Positions 26,701-41,700 of a DNA stretch of 64,000 nt are shown piece after piece. The stretch comes from Chrysemys picta bellii (Eukaryota; Chordata; Testudines; Emydidae): NCBI RefSeq assembly GCF_011386835.1, contig NC_088791.1:32462998-32526997 (forward strand), read 5' to 3'. The notes beneath the pieces are model-generated. The model ran no database searches. It had not been told where the DNA came from and was given only the letters and a program-made list of their open reading frames with translations. The translations under genes and the position numbers were made by a program. How positions within the stretch are numbered: position 1 is the stretch's first letter; every line of letters starts with the position of its first letter.

Positions 26701-29700
26701 TTTCTTATCTCTTGGAGATCCCAGTGTGTGTTTTGCTGGTAGAAAGGAAACTGTTCCCTCATAGTAATGATGAGAGAGAAACGTCTTGAAACCTTTTAAA
26801 AAAACAGCATTACATAGCTTTTAGTTGTTGTTCCATTTCCTCCACCAGGAATTGCAAGAGAAGAGTTGCTCTCCTCAATTCCACATCTCTTTGCTATTCT
26901 GGCCCAGACTTTTAAAGCCAGCTATGGTGCTTAGCTATACAACTCTCATGAATTTCAATAGCCTAGATAGGGCAAAAACATTAGTTTTTGTTTTTAAAGG
27001 AGAGGGGACATAAACAATACTTCCCAGGAGCATAACAACTGGATTTATAGGGTTAAAGAACGGAGACTTCCCAGGATCATTACAACTGGATTTATAGGGT
27101 TAAAGAATGGAGAGTACACCCAAAATTAAAATTCTGATATTAATTTCCAAAAGTCTCTGTGAAAGTGAGAAGCACTACAATATGAAGGTCAGATACAAAA
27201 TGGAATGAGTATATTCTTGGATTTACATGCACTTTGGCAAACAGTCTTAAGAAAGGGGGATAAAGAAGAAATACAGGAGTAGAAATATTTGAAGATCACT
27301 AGTTCCCGTCCCCTTAAGAAAAAATCAAACTCAAACTTATTTTTTCTGGCCAACATGATTTACAGAATTTAGGAAAATAATGTTCTGTAGGTATGGATGC
27401 TTCCTCCACATTACTGTAGTTCCACTGCTCTTTCAAGCCCAACAGCCTCATTCTTTACAGCTAATCCGATACCTTGCTCCATTTTTTTTCCCTTGAATTT
27501 CTAATATCATATTTTCTATGAGAAGGGGAACACTTGTGTTCATTGGTACCTTTTCTATCCTCACATGTTGCTTATTGCCCTTACTCCTTGCATCACTAAC
27601 TTTACTTGTTCTCAGACAAAAAACATTCCCAAGCTCCCCTACTAAAATTGGTTACTGAATGTTAAGGTTGATATTTGATATCACTCTTACAAAGATCACA
27701 TTAACAAGAACAGTGCTATTAGTAAAACCTGGACAATAACTAGCATAGAAACTATCAGATGTTGACATTTAACAAATTTTGCTTAACCTGTCAGCTTCCA
27801 TAATGTGAATGGAAACAGTTGTGATGAACAATACTAGGAACTTTCTTCACTTTACTCACCAAGTTATCAATGACATTTTAGTTGTAGATGAGGAGGTTAC
27901 ATACCCATAACTGGAGGTTTTTCAAGATGAGTAGTCCCTAGCTGTATTCCACTGTGGGTTACGCACGTGCACCATGGGCCCACAATCAGAAAATTTGAAA
28001 GTAGGGTCAGTTGTTCCGCACATGTGCCCCGACTCACGTCATGCCTCTGACCGAGGTGATAAAGAGCGATAAAGGGTGATGGACTGACTGCATCTCCAGT
28101 TCCTTCTCCACCACGAATCTAACAGATCTGAAGTGGAGGGGAAGGAGGGCGGGAAGTGGAAGACAGCTAGGTACCACACATCTCAAAGAACTTCCAGTTA
28201 CAGGTAAATAACCTCCTCTTCTCTTCTTCTTTGAGTGATGGTTCCTACTATATTCCACTGTGGATGATTGACAAGCACTACCTACATGGGAGGCGGGTGC
28301 GAGGATGAAGACAGAAGGGTTGCGTGGAGGACCACCATTCCAAAGGAGGCATATGTCACCGTGACTTGCAGCAAGGCATAGTGCGTTGCAAACATGTGGA
28401 CGGAATTCCAGATGGCTGCTCTACTTATGTCTATCAAAGGCATGTCTTGAAGGGATGCCATGGTCATTGCTTGAGCTGTAGTGGAGTGAGCCCATACCCT
28501 AGTGGTGGAAGGTAGATTCAACAGTGGGGAGCGGAGTTTAATGCAGCCGGAAATCCATTGGAGATTCTCTGGGTGAAGAGGCTCTGTCCCCTGATTCTCT
28601 CTGCTACCACAACAAACAGTCTAGGGGACATCCTGATTGTTTTTATTCTCTGCAGGTAAAAGGCCAAAGCTTATTGGACATTGAGGGAATGGAATCTACA
28701 TGCTTCTGCAGATATGTGTGGTTACGGAAAGAAAAACAGCTAAGTGAATGGACTGGTTAATATGAAACTGGGAGACCATTTTTGGTAAAAATTTCAGGTG
28801 TTGGCGTAAGGAGACTGTATCCTTGTAGAATACTGTGAGTGGCGTTGTGAAACTATGCCCCATATTCTTCATAGAGATATTATATATGATATGATATGAT
28901 TATGGCATAACTATGATGTATCTTATGCAAGATGGATCATGTAAGATATAATTGAAAAGGTTATGATTCACTGAATATGATTATCCTATTTGTATGCATG
29001 TATCATTTTGGTGTCTGAAATTAGGAATATTGTCTATGCCTCTATTACAAATGAGTTTACACCAGGGGAATGCCCACTAGGCCTTCCCGAGGATGCTACA
29101 AACAGCCTCCGAGTTATGGCTGCTGTGACCCTACAGGGACATGTGACCAAGTCACCTGGTACTGGACTCCATCTTGAAATACCAGTGTTTTTCCAATGAA
29201 AGGCATGGGAACTAAGCCTGGAGACAAAAGGTTCCCACCATATGCAAAAAGCTATTTATGGCAGGGGAGTGACATCATCATAGTTCTTCACTGACTTCCC
29301 ACTCAAGAAGACTCCTGAAAACACCTGAGAAACAAGGACTGAATTGGGAAGAAGGGCTGAACCCAGGCTAGAGGGATTTCTTGCCTGTGAAAAGAATACC
29401 TGGGGTTTTAACCTGCAAGCAAGTGCAGCTTGCCCTCAGGAATCTTTGCAAATTGCCTGAATCAACATTTAGGGTGAGAATTTGCTATTCATATCCAATC
29501 TCTTTAGTATATTTACCTTGCAAATATACAAAAACACAATCTAAGGTTATCTGCTTTGATCTGCTTTCTATCTCTTATAATCACTTAAAATCTATCTTTT
29601 ATAATTAAAAACTTGCTTTTGTTTGGTCTAAAATCAGTGTGTGGAAATTATAACTCAGGGAAGAAAGCTGCTGCATCTCTCTCTCCACATTGAGGGAGAG

Positions 29701-32700
29701 AGCGAATTTCATGATCTTATGCTGTACATTTCTCTGTGCAGTGCAACAAGGTACAATTTTGAGTTTAGTCTCCAGGGGGGGGGTGCGCTTGAGAAGCTGG
29801 TAAGTGCCCAAGCTGTATAGCCTTTCCATGCAGGGGCTGGTCAGAAAGGGACAGCTGGGTGTGTCCCTACCTGTGTGCTGGTGAAAGTGGGAGTGTGTCT
29901 TCAGTTTATCACAGCATTACTGGGTGGGAGCCCAGACTGATGGGTCAGGGAGCTAAGTGGTACCCCAGTTCCAAGCGGCACACCGAGCGGAATCTGTCAC
30001 AGGCGCGTCTGCCATCATTGCTCCAAGTTCACCGACGCTTTCCCCTGAAGTGATAGTATAGAATGGAGACCTTCATGGAGATGAGGGATACGGAGCAAAA
30101 CACCATTGGTTCAAAGGGTGTGGGGGGGGTTCATAATACTGAGTGTACCGGATTCAGGTCCCATTGAGGCGTGATCATTTGGAGAGGGGAGAAGGTTCTT
30201 AGGAGGCCTTTTCAAAATCAAGCATTAGCATAAAAACAAGTAAACCTCCGTAGAAGGATGGAACATGCTAATCGCCACCAGGTGACTCACAAGGAGCTGA
30301 GGGAGAGACCCAATGTCTTTAAAGATAGAATGTAGTCCAGGATTAGGGAAACTTTGCAGCTTCTGGTATAACACCTTTATGTTGTGCCCAAGACAAAAAG
30401 TGTTTCCATTTAAGTCCAGTAACATTGTGTAATGGAGTCTTTTCCACCTTTAAAGACAATGTCCTCTACTGCTGAGGAACATGTGTGTTCTAAGGTCATG
30501 GTCGATTGAAAAATATCTGCTAGGTGAATCTGCAAGCACATTCTCCATCCCCAAAAGATAGGCTGTGGATACAGTGATCTGATTGCTGATGCGCCAGTTC
30601 CAGAGACTGACTGCGTCTGCGCATAGAGCGGTGGATTTTGCTCCCCCTTGTATGTTGATATAGAAAACAGTGGTGATGCTGTCTGAAATGATCAAGATGA
30701 GAGCGAATGAGTGGAAGAAAGAATTCGCACGCCTTCCTTACTGTTTGAAGTTCCAAATATTGATGGGCATCCTGGATTCTCAAGATGTCCATGTCCCTTG
30801 TGTTGTGCGATTGTCCATATGGACTTCCCAGCCTAGCAGGCGAGCAGCGATGATGATAGTTTTGTCTGGGGAAGAGGGAAGAAAGGGGACTCCCATGTGT
30901 ATGTGATGTGGGTCTGTCCACCACGGGAGGGAGGACAGTACCTTGGACAGGACTGTCAGCATGAGGTTCATGGAGTGGCGACTCACTGAGTACATGAACT
31001 GTAGCCCTGTCTGAAGGCAACGAAGGTGAAGTCTTCCAAAGAGGGGTCACATAAGTGCACAAGGTCATGTGGCCAAATAGAGAGGCTGGTTCACAAGGGC
31101 TGTTCATGATGCAAACTATGATGCTGTTCATTGCCTGAAATTTGTCTGTGGGCAGATATGCCCATGCCAGGATAGAGTTTAGGGAATCTTGAGGCGGCGG
31201 CGGGGGGGGGGGCAGGCTGGAGAAGAAGCTGGAAGTGGTGGTGATGATTACGGGGGGGGGGGAGGAGCTGTGCCCCTGCTTGTCCCCCCTTGTACATGCA
31301 CCCCTGCACAGACCAATGGACACTACTTTCAATTTCTCTGACTCCAGGCACATGGCATACATGTGTAACCCACACTGGAATACAATAGGGACCACCACTT
31401 GAAGAAGAACTATATCTATATGCAACTTCAAGTGTTAAAACAAAGCCACTTGTTAATCACAATAGTCTGAAAAACAGATTAGACACCAGTTGTAACATTT
31501 CAAAAACCAAGTCCTTTTAAACTCCTTCCAGCTCCCAAAATATTGAAAATATTAATATATAACTTTCCAGGAAATTAAATTGTTATAATCAGAGTAAGTT
31601 GTCCACAGTTTTGGTTATTTGACACACTTATTTTTTATCATAGATAAAATATTAAGAAATAAAGAGATTGAAGCTCAGAGTTAAACCAAAAACTCAGTGT
31701 AACCTTCATTTTGGAGCTATTTAGGATGCCTCCATGTTATGATGTGCTAAGTGTGCAACAGGCTAGACTATAAATGAGATCCAATGTGCTTGGTGCTGCC
31801 CTGGGGAATTTCCGTCTGATTCAGTCTGGCTGTTATTTTTGAAAAGCTTCACAGAAGTTTACTTAGAGAGAAGTTATCCAGCACTCCATTATTTTTAGAT
31901 TTTCTACATAAGGATGAGTAATTACACAAAAGTTACCTGAAAAGTCATATCTGATCGTACCCATCCACCGCTTCTTTTCACTGTCTTTTAGTATATCGCC
32001 ATAAAAACCATAACCCAATAGTGACACAGAGTACTTAAGAAATGTGTTGTTGTGATGTATGGAGGAGACATCCAGAGGCTGAGAATCCCCTGTTAACAGA
32101 AATTCCAGGCTTTATCTCAGTTAAAAGTTTCTTTGTTTCAATTCTGATACTAATTTTTAACATTAAACTTTTTTTTTTATTGAGAGCAACCTTATAAAAC
32201 AAACAACAGAGAAAAAGAGAAACATTCTGTAAGGCTAACAATGCCATATATTGTTAAATGAGGAAAAATAATGAAGACACAAGGAGGCCAGTGTACCAAT
32301 GGGAGACACTGGAGTGGGGTGGAAGAAACAACAGTAACATCTTGCTGAATCCTACCATTTTTGAAGTTGCTTAATGTAATGTATTTGGGCTAATTTTATA
32401 TTTTAGCATAAACAAACAAAAAAAAGCAATACTTAAAAAAATACAAATATACACCTACATTTAATATTCTGAGCCAAACACTATGTCCAGAGCACATGAG
32501 AGCCCCAATCCTGCAAAGATGTCCACAGGTGCTTAGCTTTATGCTCACTTCAGTGGGACTACTCACAGTGCATGAAGTTAAGTATTTGCATAACTATTTG
32601 ACAGATCAGGTATTAGGATTACAACAGTTAAACTTCTGAAAGCCAAGAAATGCTGAAATTAAGGTTGCATGCAAAATCTTAATGCTGCTCTTTATACTAC

Positions 32701-35700
32701 TGCATTACAATAGTTTTAAAGTACATAAGCATTTATTTCTTCTTTACGATATACCATAACATTTTCTACAACTTTAAATCATAGTCTATTACTGCGTATT
32801 GCTCTGTGCATGCCAGACAGAATCCGCAAAAATGTGTATACCAAAAGTTAAAGTTTCAGAAAGTTATGATCACCTGAAAACAGTGGGTTAAAACAGAAAT
32901 GCTCATCCAGTCTTAATTCAGCTCTCTTTAGCATCATATATATCACTAGCAAACATCTCATACTTTATTTATCTATTACCATCAAACTATATTTTTACGC
33001 AACAGAAATGATGATCATTCTGGATATGTTAAGGTCTTGAAAAGAAGTTAATGACCTGTAAGCTTAATACCTACCTACAATAATATGTAGTGCTGATGTT
33101 ACTGGATCAGTGACACCAACTGTTGCATAGCATATGCAGTCTGTTGAACCTGTAAAAAAGGAATGCTTTTAATTTTTCATTTTTTAATAATAGAGAGAAT
33201 CCTGCTCTATACATGTGGTCATTCAGATAAGAACATTATATCCTCTCATTGCTTTTTATTCCCTTTTCTTAAATGCAGAAATAGAATAAAACCAAGCAAT
33301 AATATGGATATGAAAATTATAATAAATAGTGTGATCTAAATTAGAACATTGACTTCCTTTCTAAGTGAAATTTACTCCTCTCTGAACAAAGTCCACATAC
33401 TTCCATTTTATGCACTGAAGAATGCTGGATTTGGGGAGACAGAATCAGCTTCTACCTCAGTGAAAGGACAATGGCACAGACTTTATCTCAGCCTATGGAC
33501 AGGAGTGGCAGCTGCTGCCACTTTGCACCCCAAGTTCAGAAATTCCTGCTCCCTGGAACCTCATTAAAAAAAAAAAAGAAAAAGATAAAGCAACCCACTC
33601 CATACCAGTCAAATCACAGCCTTAGGGCACAATTCCTTAGGACATAGGGATGCAGCTTTAGGTATTGCTTTCTCATCACTAAGGCCTGATCTATACTACA
33701 GAGTTAGGTCGACGTAAGGCAGCTTACCTTGACCTAATTAGGTCAGTGTTTACACTACAGCCTTGTCCTGTTGATGTAAGTGCCTACTACACTGACATAA
33801 TAATTCCACTTCCACGAGAGGCATTGGGTTTATGTCAGTGTAGTTAGGGTGACGCAGTGTCTGTGTGGACACTGTGTTACTCCCCCAACCCTCACTTTTG
33901 TTTGAAAGGGCAGGTTGGATGTGGGGCAAATAGACTGTGTAAAGACCTTGAATATGTACTAAATACATTTAGGTTACTTATATTTGCACCCATGAATTTG
34001 ATCAGGTCCTTACAGAAAATACTTGCAATCTTATTTTTTTCTGTACAAAAATTCCTTCTTTCCCACTTAAAAATTGTTACCACAGTACAAAATTACCAGT
34101 TTCTAGACTCTGTATAATTAGTCAGTAACTTTATCTAAGCATCTGAATTGCACAAATGTTTGTCTGGAGTAAAGATATAACAAAACCTCTAAAAACTACT
34201 AGATATACCTGTGCCTTTGTATTAAAGTAGCATATTTATTATTAATACATACTTTTGTTTGGAAGAGGAACAGCTTGTGATAAACCCAACACACTGGAAA
34301 AGAGTTGTTATGAGACAGAGGTTCAAGGGTAAAAGGTCCCCCCTGTTCTTTACAAACAACTCTCGCCTCAGACCTGACATACTCACTACACCAAACACGT
34401 CTTACAGGATATTTACCTACATAAAGGATCTATAGAAAACTCACAACTTGTCAAGATTCATAATCGTGAGGTTTATGTGCAAGTAATATTTAAGGAATAA
34501 TGTATTATATTAAAAGCATGCTTTATAGACTTGGAATAAAAATTAGTCAGCAGGGGATAATGTGTGTTGTTGATTGCCCATTCAAGCGGGAGGGAGTTGC
34601 CACCCTGCCTATTTTTCTGGTGATACCATACAAGGCTCAATTGTTTGGCCTTGTTAAACCCCAAGACTTTCAATGGAAAACCATCAGAGGCAACGGCAAA
34701 CAATCAAAACCTCTTGAAGGCAAAAAAGGAACATTATAGCAAGACAGGGGTTCACCCTATCTATGAACAGAAATAAAACACTGTTTCAGTATAACACAGA
34801 GGAAGGGAAGGTACCCTGAATCCTTTCGCTGTGGAGACACCTAGAGAAGGTATTCTCGTGAAACACTAGATCTTGGTTCATGTGAAGCCAGCCACAGACT
34901 GAACTGGGGGGGGGGGGGGAGGGGAAGAGAGACAGACATTTACTTTTTAGATAACAAAGGTAACTATTAATAAGTGTAGGCTCAGGTTCACGTTTTATTA
35001 TTTTGTATTGTAATCATTTGTTTTCATCACTCTCTCTTGCTTCTAGCAGAATCTTTATTCTTAAATAAACCTTACAAATGCTGTGTGTTAATCAGGGGCA
35101 GTGGATTAAGATAAAACTGGTAAACTGCTCCTCTGCAGGGCAGAGGATCTGGAATTTCTGTTAGTAGCCAGTGTCAGGGGCTGGATATCACAGGGAAACA
35201 ATTCAAAAGGACAAGGGGTGCACCTATTGTTAGTCTGGAAAGTGAAGTCACGGCTGGCATAGCCTGACGGAAAGTGCTTGAGTGGTTGAAAAGCTGGTGG
35301 CATTGGGAAACTGACACCCAGCCAAGGACAGGCAAGACACTCTCATGCTCAAGGCAGCGGGTAACACAGTGACTCTCAGTTCTGGAAACCCTGCGAACCA
35401 TTACAGTTGTTAAAACTAAATTTTGCTCTTTATAGCAGAGCAAATAATTTTTATTTTACTTTTGTCTCTACAGAGGCTGGTAAGGGGAGAAGGGAAGGGG
35501 GGGAAGAGAATAATTTTAGCTTTGTGTAAATGGGTTTTGCTATTTTGAAGGGATATAGTGAAATTTTGCTAAATATTTAGGTTTTATAAAAACAAATGTT
35601 TACAAAATCTAAGCCCAAGAGATTTGTTTTCATGCATTTTTAAGATTCCAATAGGACCAGTTTTTTTAAAAAAGCCCTGGTAGTGTTTAAAACTCAAACA

Positions 35701-38700
35701 CTTCAGTATTGTACAAACACATGTAAGCCTGCAAGTGAAGTTGACTAGAAAAGCGAAGTGTAAAGAAATGAAATTGACTTGAGTTTATTTTCAGTCTTCT
35801 CATTAATGCAAAGAAACTCAGCACACATAGTGAGGAGTACGTTTGATTTTTTCATCTTTAATAACCAAAGGTGTTTGCTGCAGCACAGATATGGAGGTTT
35901 TATTCAAAATGATTTTTTTATGTGACAGCATCCCTTTAATTTTCGGCCTCTTATGTACTTGTATAGATATTTAACATACCAAACACATTTAGCATTAGAA
36001 GATAAAAGCATAAAAAGATCTATTCAATGAAGGAAATCTATTTTATGCTGTTTGAAGTATTTCACAGGATTAATTTAAAACCATAATATAAAGGATGTAT
36101 AACATACATCCGATTTTAGATTATAAAATACTGTGATTATTTGCCTTCAGGTGAAGAACCAGCTTTTAATGCAGACTGAGCAGGAAGAAACTTGCCTACG
36201 GGAGCCCAAACAAGGGTTAGGAATATGTGTAGAGGAAGGTCAAGGAAGGTTAAATTAGCCAAGTCAAAGAAAAGATTGTGCTAGGAGCCAACACCTAGGT
36301 GAGATTTGCTAAGGGTCTGGGGGCCCTTCTCTTCCCCCAACCCCTCCAAAATTGACAGCATAAACCTTGAAAAACTCCTTTGTCCACCTGCCTATTTTCA
36401 GATACACCAAAGACACATTGGACAGAGACCAAGTCAGACTACTTCATTTTTACAAGGCCAATTCAGACTCTGAGAAACATGCCAAAGGATGAATGATTCA
36501 CTGATTTCAAATCTACTCTCCATTCTTTTTCTCACTTCAGAGGAAATCAGGGCATATATGCTGGTAGATGGGGGCAGGGAAAATCCTTCCCTCTGTCTCA
36601 CTGTCCAGGAGACTGTCATCACCACTTCCACTTAAGGCTCCATTGAGAGGAGGCTGCTCCATCTCATATGAACATTTTGCAGATGCTGACCACAGTGATG
36701 AAGAGGTTTTAATGAGTAAGGCCCTGACAGCAGGAGGAGACAAACACACATAATGGAATCACACTCCAAAGGAAACAGTAAGTGTGATGGAGGGACTTTT
36801 CTGAGAGACCAGCGCAAAGTTCAGGACCCACTGTCATGAGCAAGTGGTTCTGCACAGCACACAGGACTCCAATTTCTCTTTTAGAGTGGTGACAAACATG
36901 ATGGATGACATGGTAAGGAGCCAAATTTGGGGTAGCAATAGCTGTTCAAAGATTGGGCATGTTGAAATGTTACACCAAATCTTTCCATTTCATTTTGCCC
37001 GCAGTCTGTGGAATGTCCTGATGTATGCATGAACTCTGTCATATCTTGGTTCAGTTAGGGAAGAAAGCAGATGACCCTCTATCCTCTTAGTTAATATCAT
37101 AACCGCTTGAAGATCTGAATAGGATCTGTGCATTCAGGTGTGAATGCCTTGTTTGTCACTTAGCCTTTGTGCCTTCATCTAGCTCAGGGATTTTGCAGTA
37201 GCTGAATAGAAACTTAGTTCCATATTAGTCCTGGTCTAAGCAGATGCAACTCCAACAGTCAGTCAGTCAATCACACAAGGGCTGAACAGTAAATAGCAGT
37301 GTGAAGCATTACTAATTTAATGCTCTCAAGTACTAGAGTATACCATCACAGAGAAATAAAACATGATACAGCACACGGATGTCCCACTCCTTTAATAATT
37401 CTTCACATCATTCCAAGAGGGTATTGTGATGCTGATAAACCAGCTCAGATTAGAATTAACAGGCCAGTTCACCTGTGTGTAAACTTTAAAGGCACGTCAA
37501 GCAGCACTGCAATGTAACTGGGCTAATTCAATTGTGTGAGAGTATCAAAGATATGTTAAATGGGCTAGCAGACACCAGCTCCTTCATTTGTGTGGACAAA
37601 AAATCAAGGAAAATGGTGTTTGTATGCTTACATCTATCTATATCCTGTACTTATTTAGCCTTAAGATCAAAGATGTGTATACACTGCATGGAACTAATGA
37701 ATATTTCCTGTATTGTCTTCATTTATCTGTCCATGTTTTAATGAATGGCCAGTGTAACAATTATTTATGTATGCATGGAAAGTAGGTAGTTAACTTCAAA
37801 CCATGGGTCCTTGGCTTAACACTGGAGACTCAAACTGTCTGCATTACCTATACTGTGCCAGTAACCTTCACTGAGCTGCTTCCAACTACAACTACTGGAC
37901 CATAGGAATGATTCTGCTCTCTGATTCATTTCTGGACTGCCTGAACTCTGGCTGATGGGGGGGGGGGGAGGAGGGGAGGAAGAAAGGTCTAAGCATACAG
38001 ACAAAGTTCCCCAGAATTCATTTTCAGGAAGCCTTGAGGACTTATGTAAAGACTCTACATCTATGCTCTCATGTGGACTACAAGCTCTAATTCACCTGTA
38101 ATGTATATTATTTGCTTTAATTTCTTAACTCTCTTCTTTTTTAAATTAATAAATCTTTAGTTAGTTTACCAAGGATTGGCTAAAACCATTTTTTGGGTAA
38201 AATAAAAGTATCCAGTGACCTGAGGTAACTGACTGGTCCTTTGGAACTGGAAGAACCTAATATGAGGTGGTTTTGATTTTAATAATCTTACATCATAAAG
38301 TCCAGTTTGCCTGGGTGATAAACAGGGGCCTGTATTTCATGGTGAAACTAGTGTAGTCGTTCAGGAATACTCTTATTACTGGCTTGGTGAATTTGGGGGT
38401 ATTTGCCCTATGTTCTGACAATCTATCCTGAGTCAAATAGCTGCAGAGGGTGAATCTAGCGGTGCTCATAATATATGTAAACGGTCTTGAGAAGGAATGT
38501 GCCTAGCCCTGAACAGTTACTGGTGGTTATGGTTGGATCAGGGTGCTACAATTGGCCACCTGTCTGAAAAGGTGCTCCATGGCAATTTTATAGGTGTATG
38601 GATTCGATGATCCAAGGTTCACTTGGTACAGTATACCACTGCTTATCCAAATAGCACGTGCAACTCAGATTTTATTTGGATAATTAGGAGTTCAGATAAT

Positions 38701-41700
38701 TGAGGGGGCAGGATCCATTCAGCAGCAGGGTAGCCTCCCATGTGACCAAGGGTTTGTTCTCTTTCACTTTCTTTTCCTGGCAGCCTCAGATGCAGGTCTC
38801 TGCTCTGCCTCAGTCACTAACTCCTATGACAGCAGGGCTGCAGAAGGCTTGCTGCACTGTTCCCTGTAGAGGCAAGGTATGAGGCAAAAAAGAGACTCCC
38901 CTCCCCCCCCAGGACCCTGCTCTGCTCCCTCAACATCACAGCCTTGCTCCTGCACCTTCCATCTGCAGGGATTGGGGGGCAGCAGCAGAGCGACTCCTCT
39001 ATAGTTCCACTGTCACAACATTGCTCAATCACTCCCATGACAGGGGGGCTGCAGAGGGATCCCTGTACTGGCGTACAAACCACACAAGAGCCGGGAGAAA
39101 AGGCCCCATCCTCCACCTTGCAGTCCTGGCTAGGGAAGCTCTGCTCTATTAGCCGAACTGCCTCATTCTCTGAGTCCCTTCCCTGACCCACAGCATGAAA
39201 TGCACAGAGGATAAGGAAGAGACTGCAATAATGTGGAAGGTTCAGATAACTGAAAGTTTACTGTATATGGTTAAAGATCAAGTCTGAAGTCATGAGAGTC
39301 AGAGCACACAAACAGTCAATGGGAGTTTTGGCTGTGGAAAGATTGCAGGATGAGGGAATGATTTGGCATGACCAGTTTGCGTTAATATTAATTACACTAA
39401 TTCTTGAAGGGAAGTTGCCAACTCATTTACCCAAAACAAGCTACCCAAGTCCTTGATTCTATATAATTGTTTTGATGAATTTTTCCAATAAAATGTACAA
39501 TAATTCAAAGGGAAAATTATCTTGATGTACAGTATCTATAGGGAAGAACTGGTCAGGACACACAATTCATAGTTTAGAATGTGGATGAAGTTCATACGGC
39601 ACATCCAACGAGAAAAAGATTTACCAGTCTGAGGTGAAGAGACACCACAGGATAACACTGCCTTAAACAGAATACGATACAACTAAAGTAAGAAGCTAAA
39701 CATTTTCCCTTTCATGCACCTACACAAGTGTTTTAAGATAGATAGTGGACAGGCACCACACCCCTTCTTAAATTACTCTTCAATCTAAAGAGTTGATAAG
39801 TGAGATTGAATGCATTCCTTGGAAACAGTTTTCTGTTAGCATAGAAGAACTCATACTACTTTTCTCTGAACATAGTGACACACCAAAGTAGTGCTATGTT
39901 TGCTTTCTTCCAGTCCATTTGATGACACTGGCAGAAGGCAAACCCATGTTTCAAGAGAAGTTTTACAGACAGGTTGATCCATTGTTACTGCATTGCAATA
40001 TAAAAGTCTTTTGTCAAGTTGTTACTAGTACTAGAACACTCCTAAAACAATGAAATAGACTCCGGCATTATGAGACAAAAATCAACTGATTCATGTGAGC
40101 TGAGTTGTAGGACAATATGTAAATTCAGCAGCCTAGTAGCAATCTGGATAGCTTCACTGATGGCAGTAACTGCACAAGTCTTTAAGTTCATTAATTGTAT
40201 ACTGAAGTTAAATAAATAAAAAGGACTGGTGATGTCTTAGCCAACAGGGGACATGCCAAAGAAATATACTAATGACCGGCTGATCAGTTGTTGTATGGGT
40301 AAACTGCCAACACATTCACTGTTCATATAATAAACATCACCGTTCACAATACAGTATTGCATAACATTGTGAAAGCAGGTTTGGTTTCTGTTAGTGGACA
40401 CACTCAAAATTCTTCGAGAGGCCCAAGTGGGTGAGTTTATGTGATGCTTTTATCTTGCCTACATCCATGCAGTAAGTTGACAGTTAATGAATATACAAAT
40501 GACTTTTGAATTTGCAGGCATGAATTAAGCTTGGTGAAGCGCATGCTATTCTGAATGCTGAGCTATCACTTTATCTGGATTATGTGATCAGTCTTTGCAT
40601 ACACAATGTAGATACATTTCCAGGGTATACATAGAATAAGGTCAATTTCTACTGCTATCTAAACAATATTTGGGGGTATGCCTGTAACAGAAGGAGGGAA
40701 GGTATTCTGAACCATAAGAATTCCCTGAATTTGTAAGAGGCAGTTGAATGGAGAGGAAAATGGAAGAAAATGTATTGAGAGAAGCAAGATACCCCAAAAG
40801 GAGAGAAAGTCAGTAAGGAAAAGGTAATAGGAAGCAGGGTGAAGTGTACAAGAAAGCTGGGGATAGCATGAAAGAGGAAATCAAAAAGCAAGAGAGAAGA
40901 GCAGTCCAAGAAGCATGTCTGAAAAAAAGTGGTTACCTTGATAGTACTAAGGTCAACGGTACAGCTACCACCGCCAAATAAGGCTCTCTATTTTACTTCT
41001 AATGAATCTGAACTGGTCTCAAACTTTCTTTACACAGAACTATTATTTGGTTTTATATATTGGTTTAAAACATGAAATATGACCCACACAAGAAGCATAA
41101 TTCTACCTTAGTTGACCTTCATACTAGCAGAGTCATCACTTTTTTTCTCAGTACCTTCCTGGTACTTAGTATTCAGGTTGGCTTTTCACAAATGAATGCT
41201 CCATCTTAGCTGTCTACTTTGTAAACTATTGGGTGGGTGACCAGGCCCAGATTAATCAATGTGCACTCAGAGCACTTGCAGTGTCTCCATCTCAAGGCCC
41301 GCCCCTCCTGCCCCCCATCAACCACCAGATCCAAAATAAAGAATGGCCAACTATGGTCTGCAGGCCATATCCAGCCCACCAGAATATTTCATTTGACCTG
41401 CTGCCCCATGTACTGGAAGGGGGTGGGGAGTGGAAATTCCCCTTTCCCCTGATCTCGACACATCGCTCCTGCATCCTCCACGTGGCGCTTATGACATGTT
41501 GCAGGCTACAGAGACAAAGCTCTATTCCTCCAGTAGTAGATGGTGCTGCTTAGCTGCCCCAAAAGCTGTTTGCTTAGAACGTTGTTGCATAGTCTCATGA
41601 CCCCTCAAAAAGTAGCAGATGCTAGACAGTTTGCCTTTGCCTGCTACTTTTAAAATTTTAATTCTCCCCTCACTTGCCCCCAAAACACCCATTGAGAGAT

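Larger units (their letters stand above)
27895..31410 (-). mobile_element. DIRS-type retrotransposon, copy A (defective)
   Basis: The ends are inverted repeats: plus-strand left CTGGAGG..TTCAAG..GTATTCCACTGTGGGTTAC and right, reverse-complemented, CTTCTTCAAG..GTATTCCAGTGTGGGTTAC, with similarity continuing past 100 bases. At 28180-28260 is an internal complementary region: the complement of the left end joined to the complement of the right end. On the minus strand it encodes decayed RNase H (about 31000-30450) and tyrosine recombinase (30425-30225 and 28521-28282). The Gag and most reverse transcriptase regions are missing. A solo LTR interrupts it. Confidence 0.75.
26793..31936 (-). other. 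CERK: CERK intron 8
   Basis: 5144 bases. Holds a 47 bp tandem duplication (27019-27112) and DIRS copy A (27895-31410), itself interrupted by a solo LTR. Confidence 0.9.

Noticed and set aside
30520..31431. The longest open frame in the window (303 codons, minus strand) as a host gene
   Set aside because: It runs across the DIRS A end and RNase H in mixed frames; only its last part coincides with real RNase H coding sequence, and it includes a poly-G-derived proline run.
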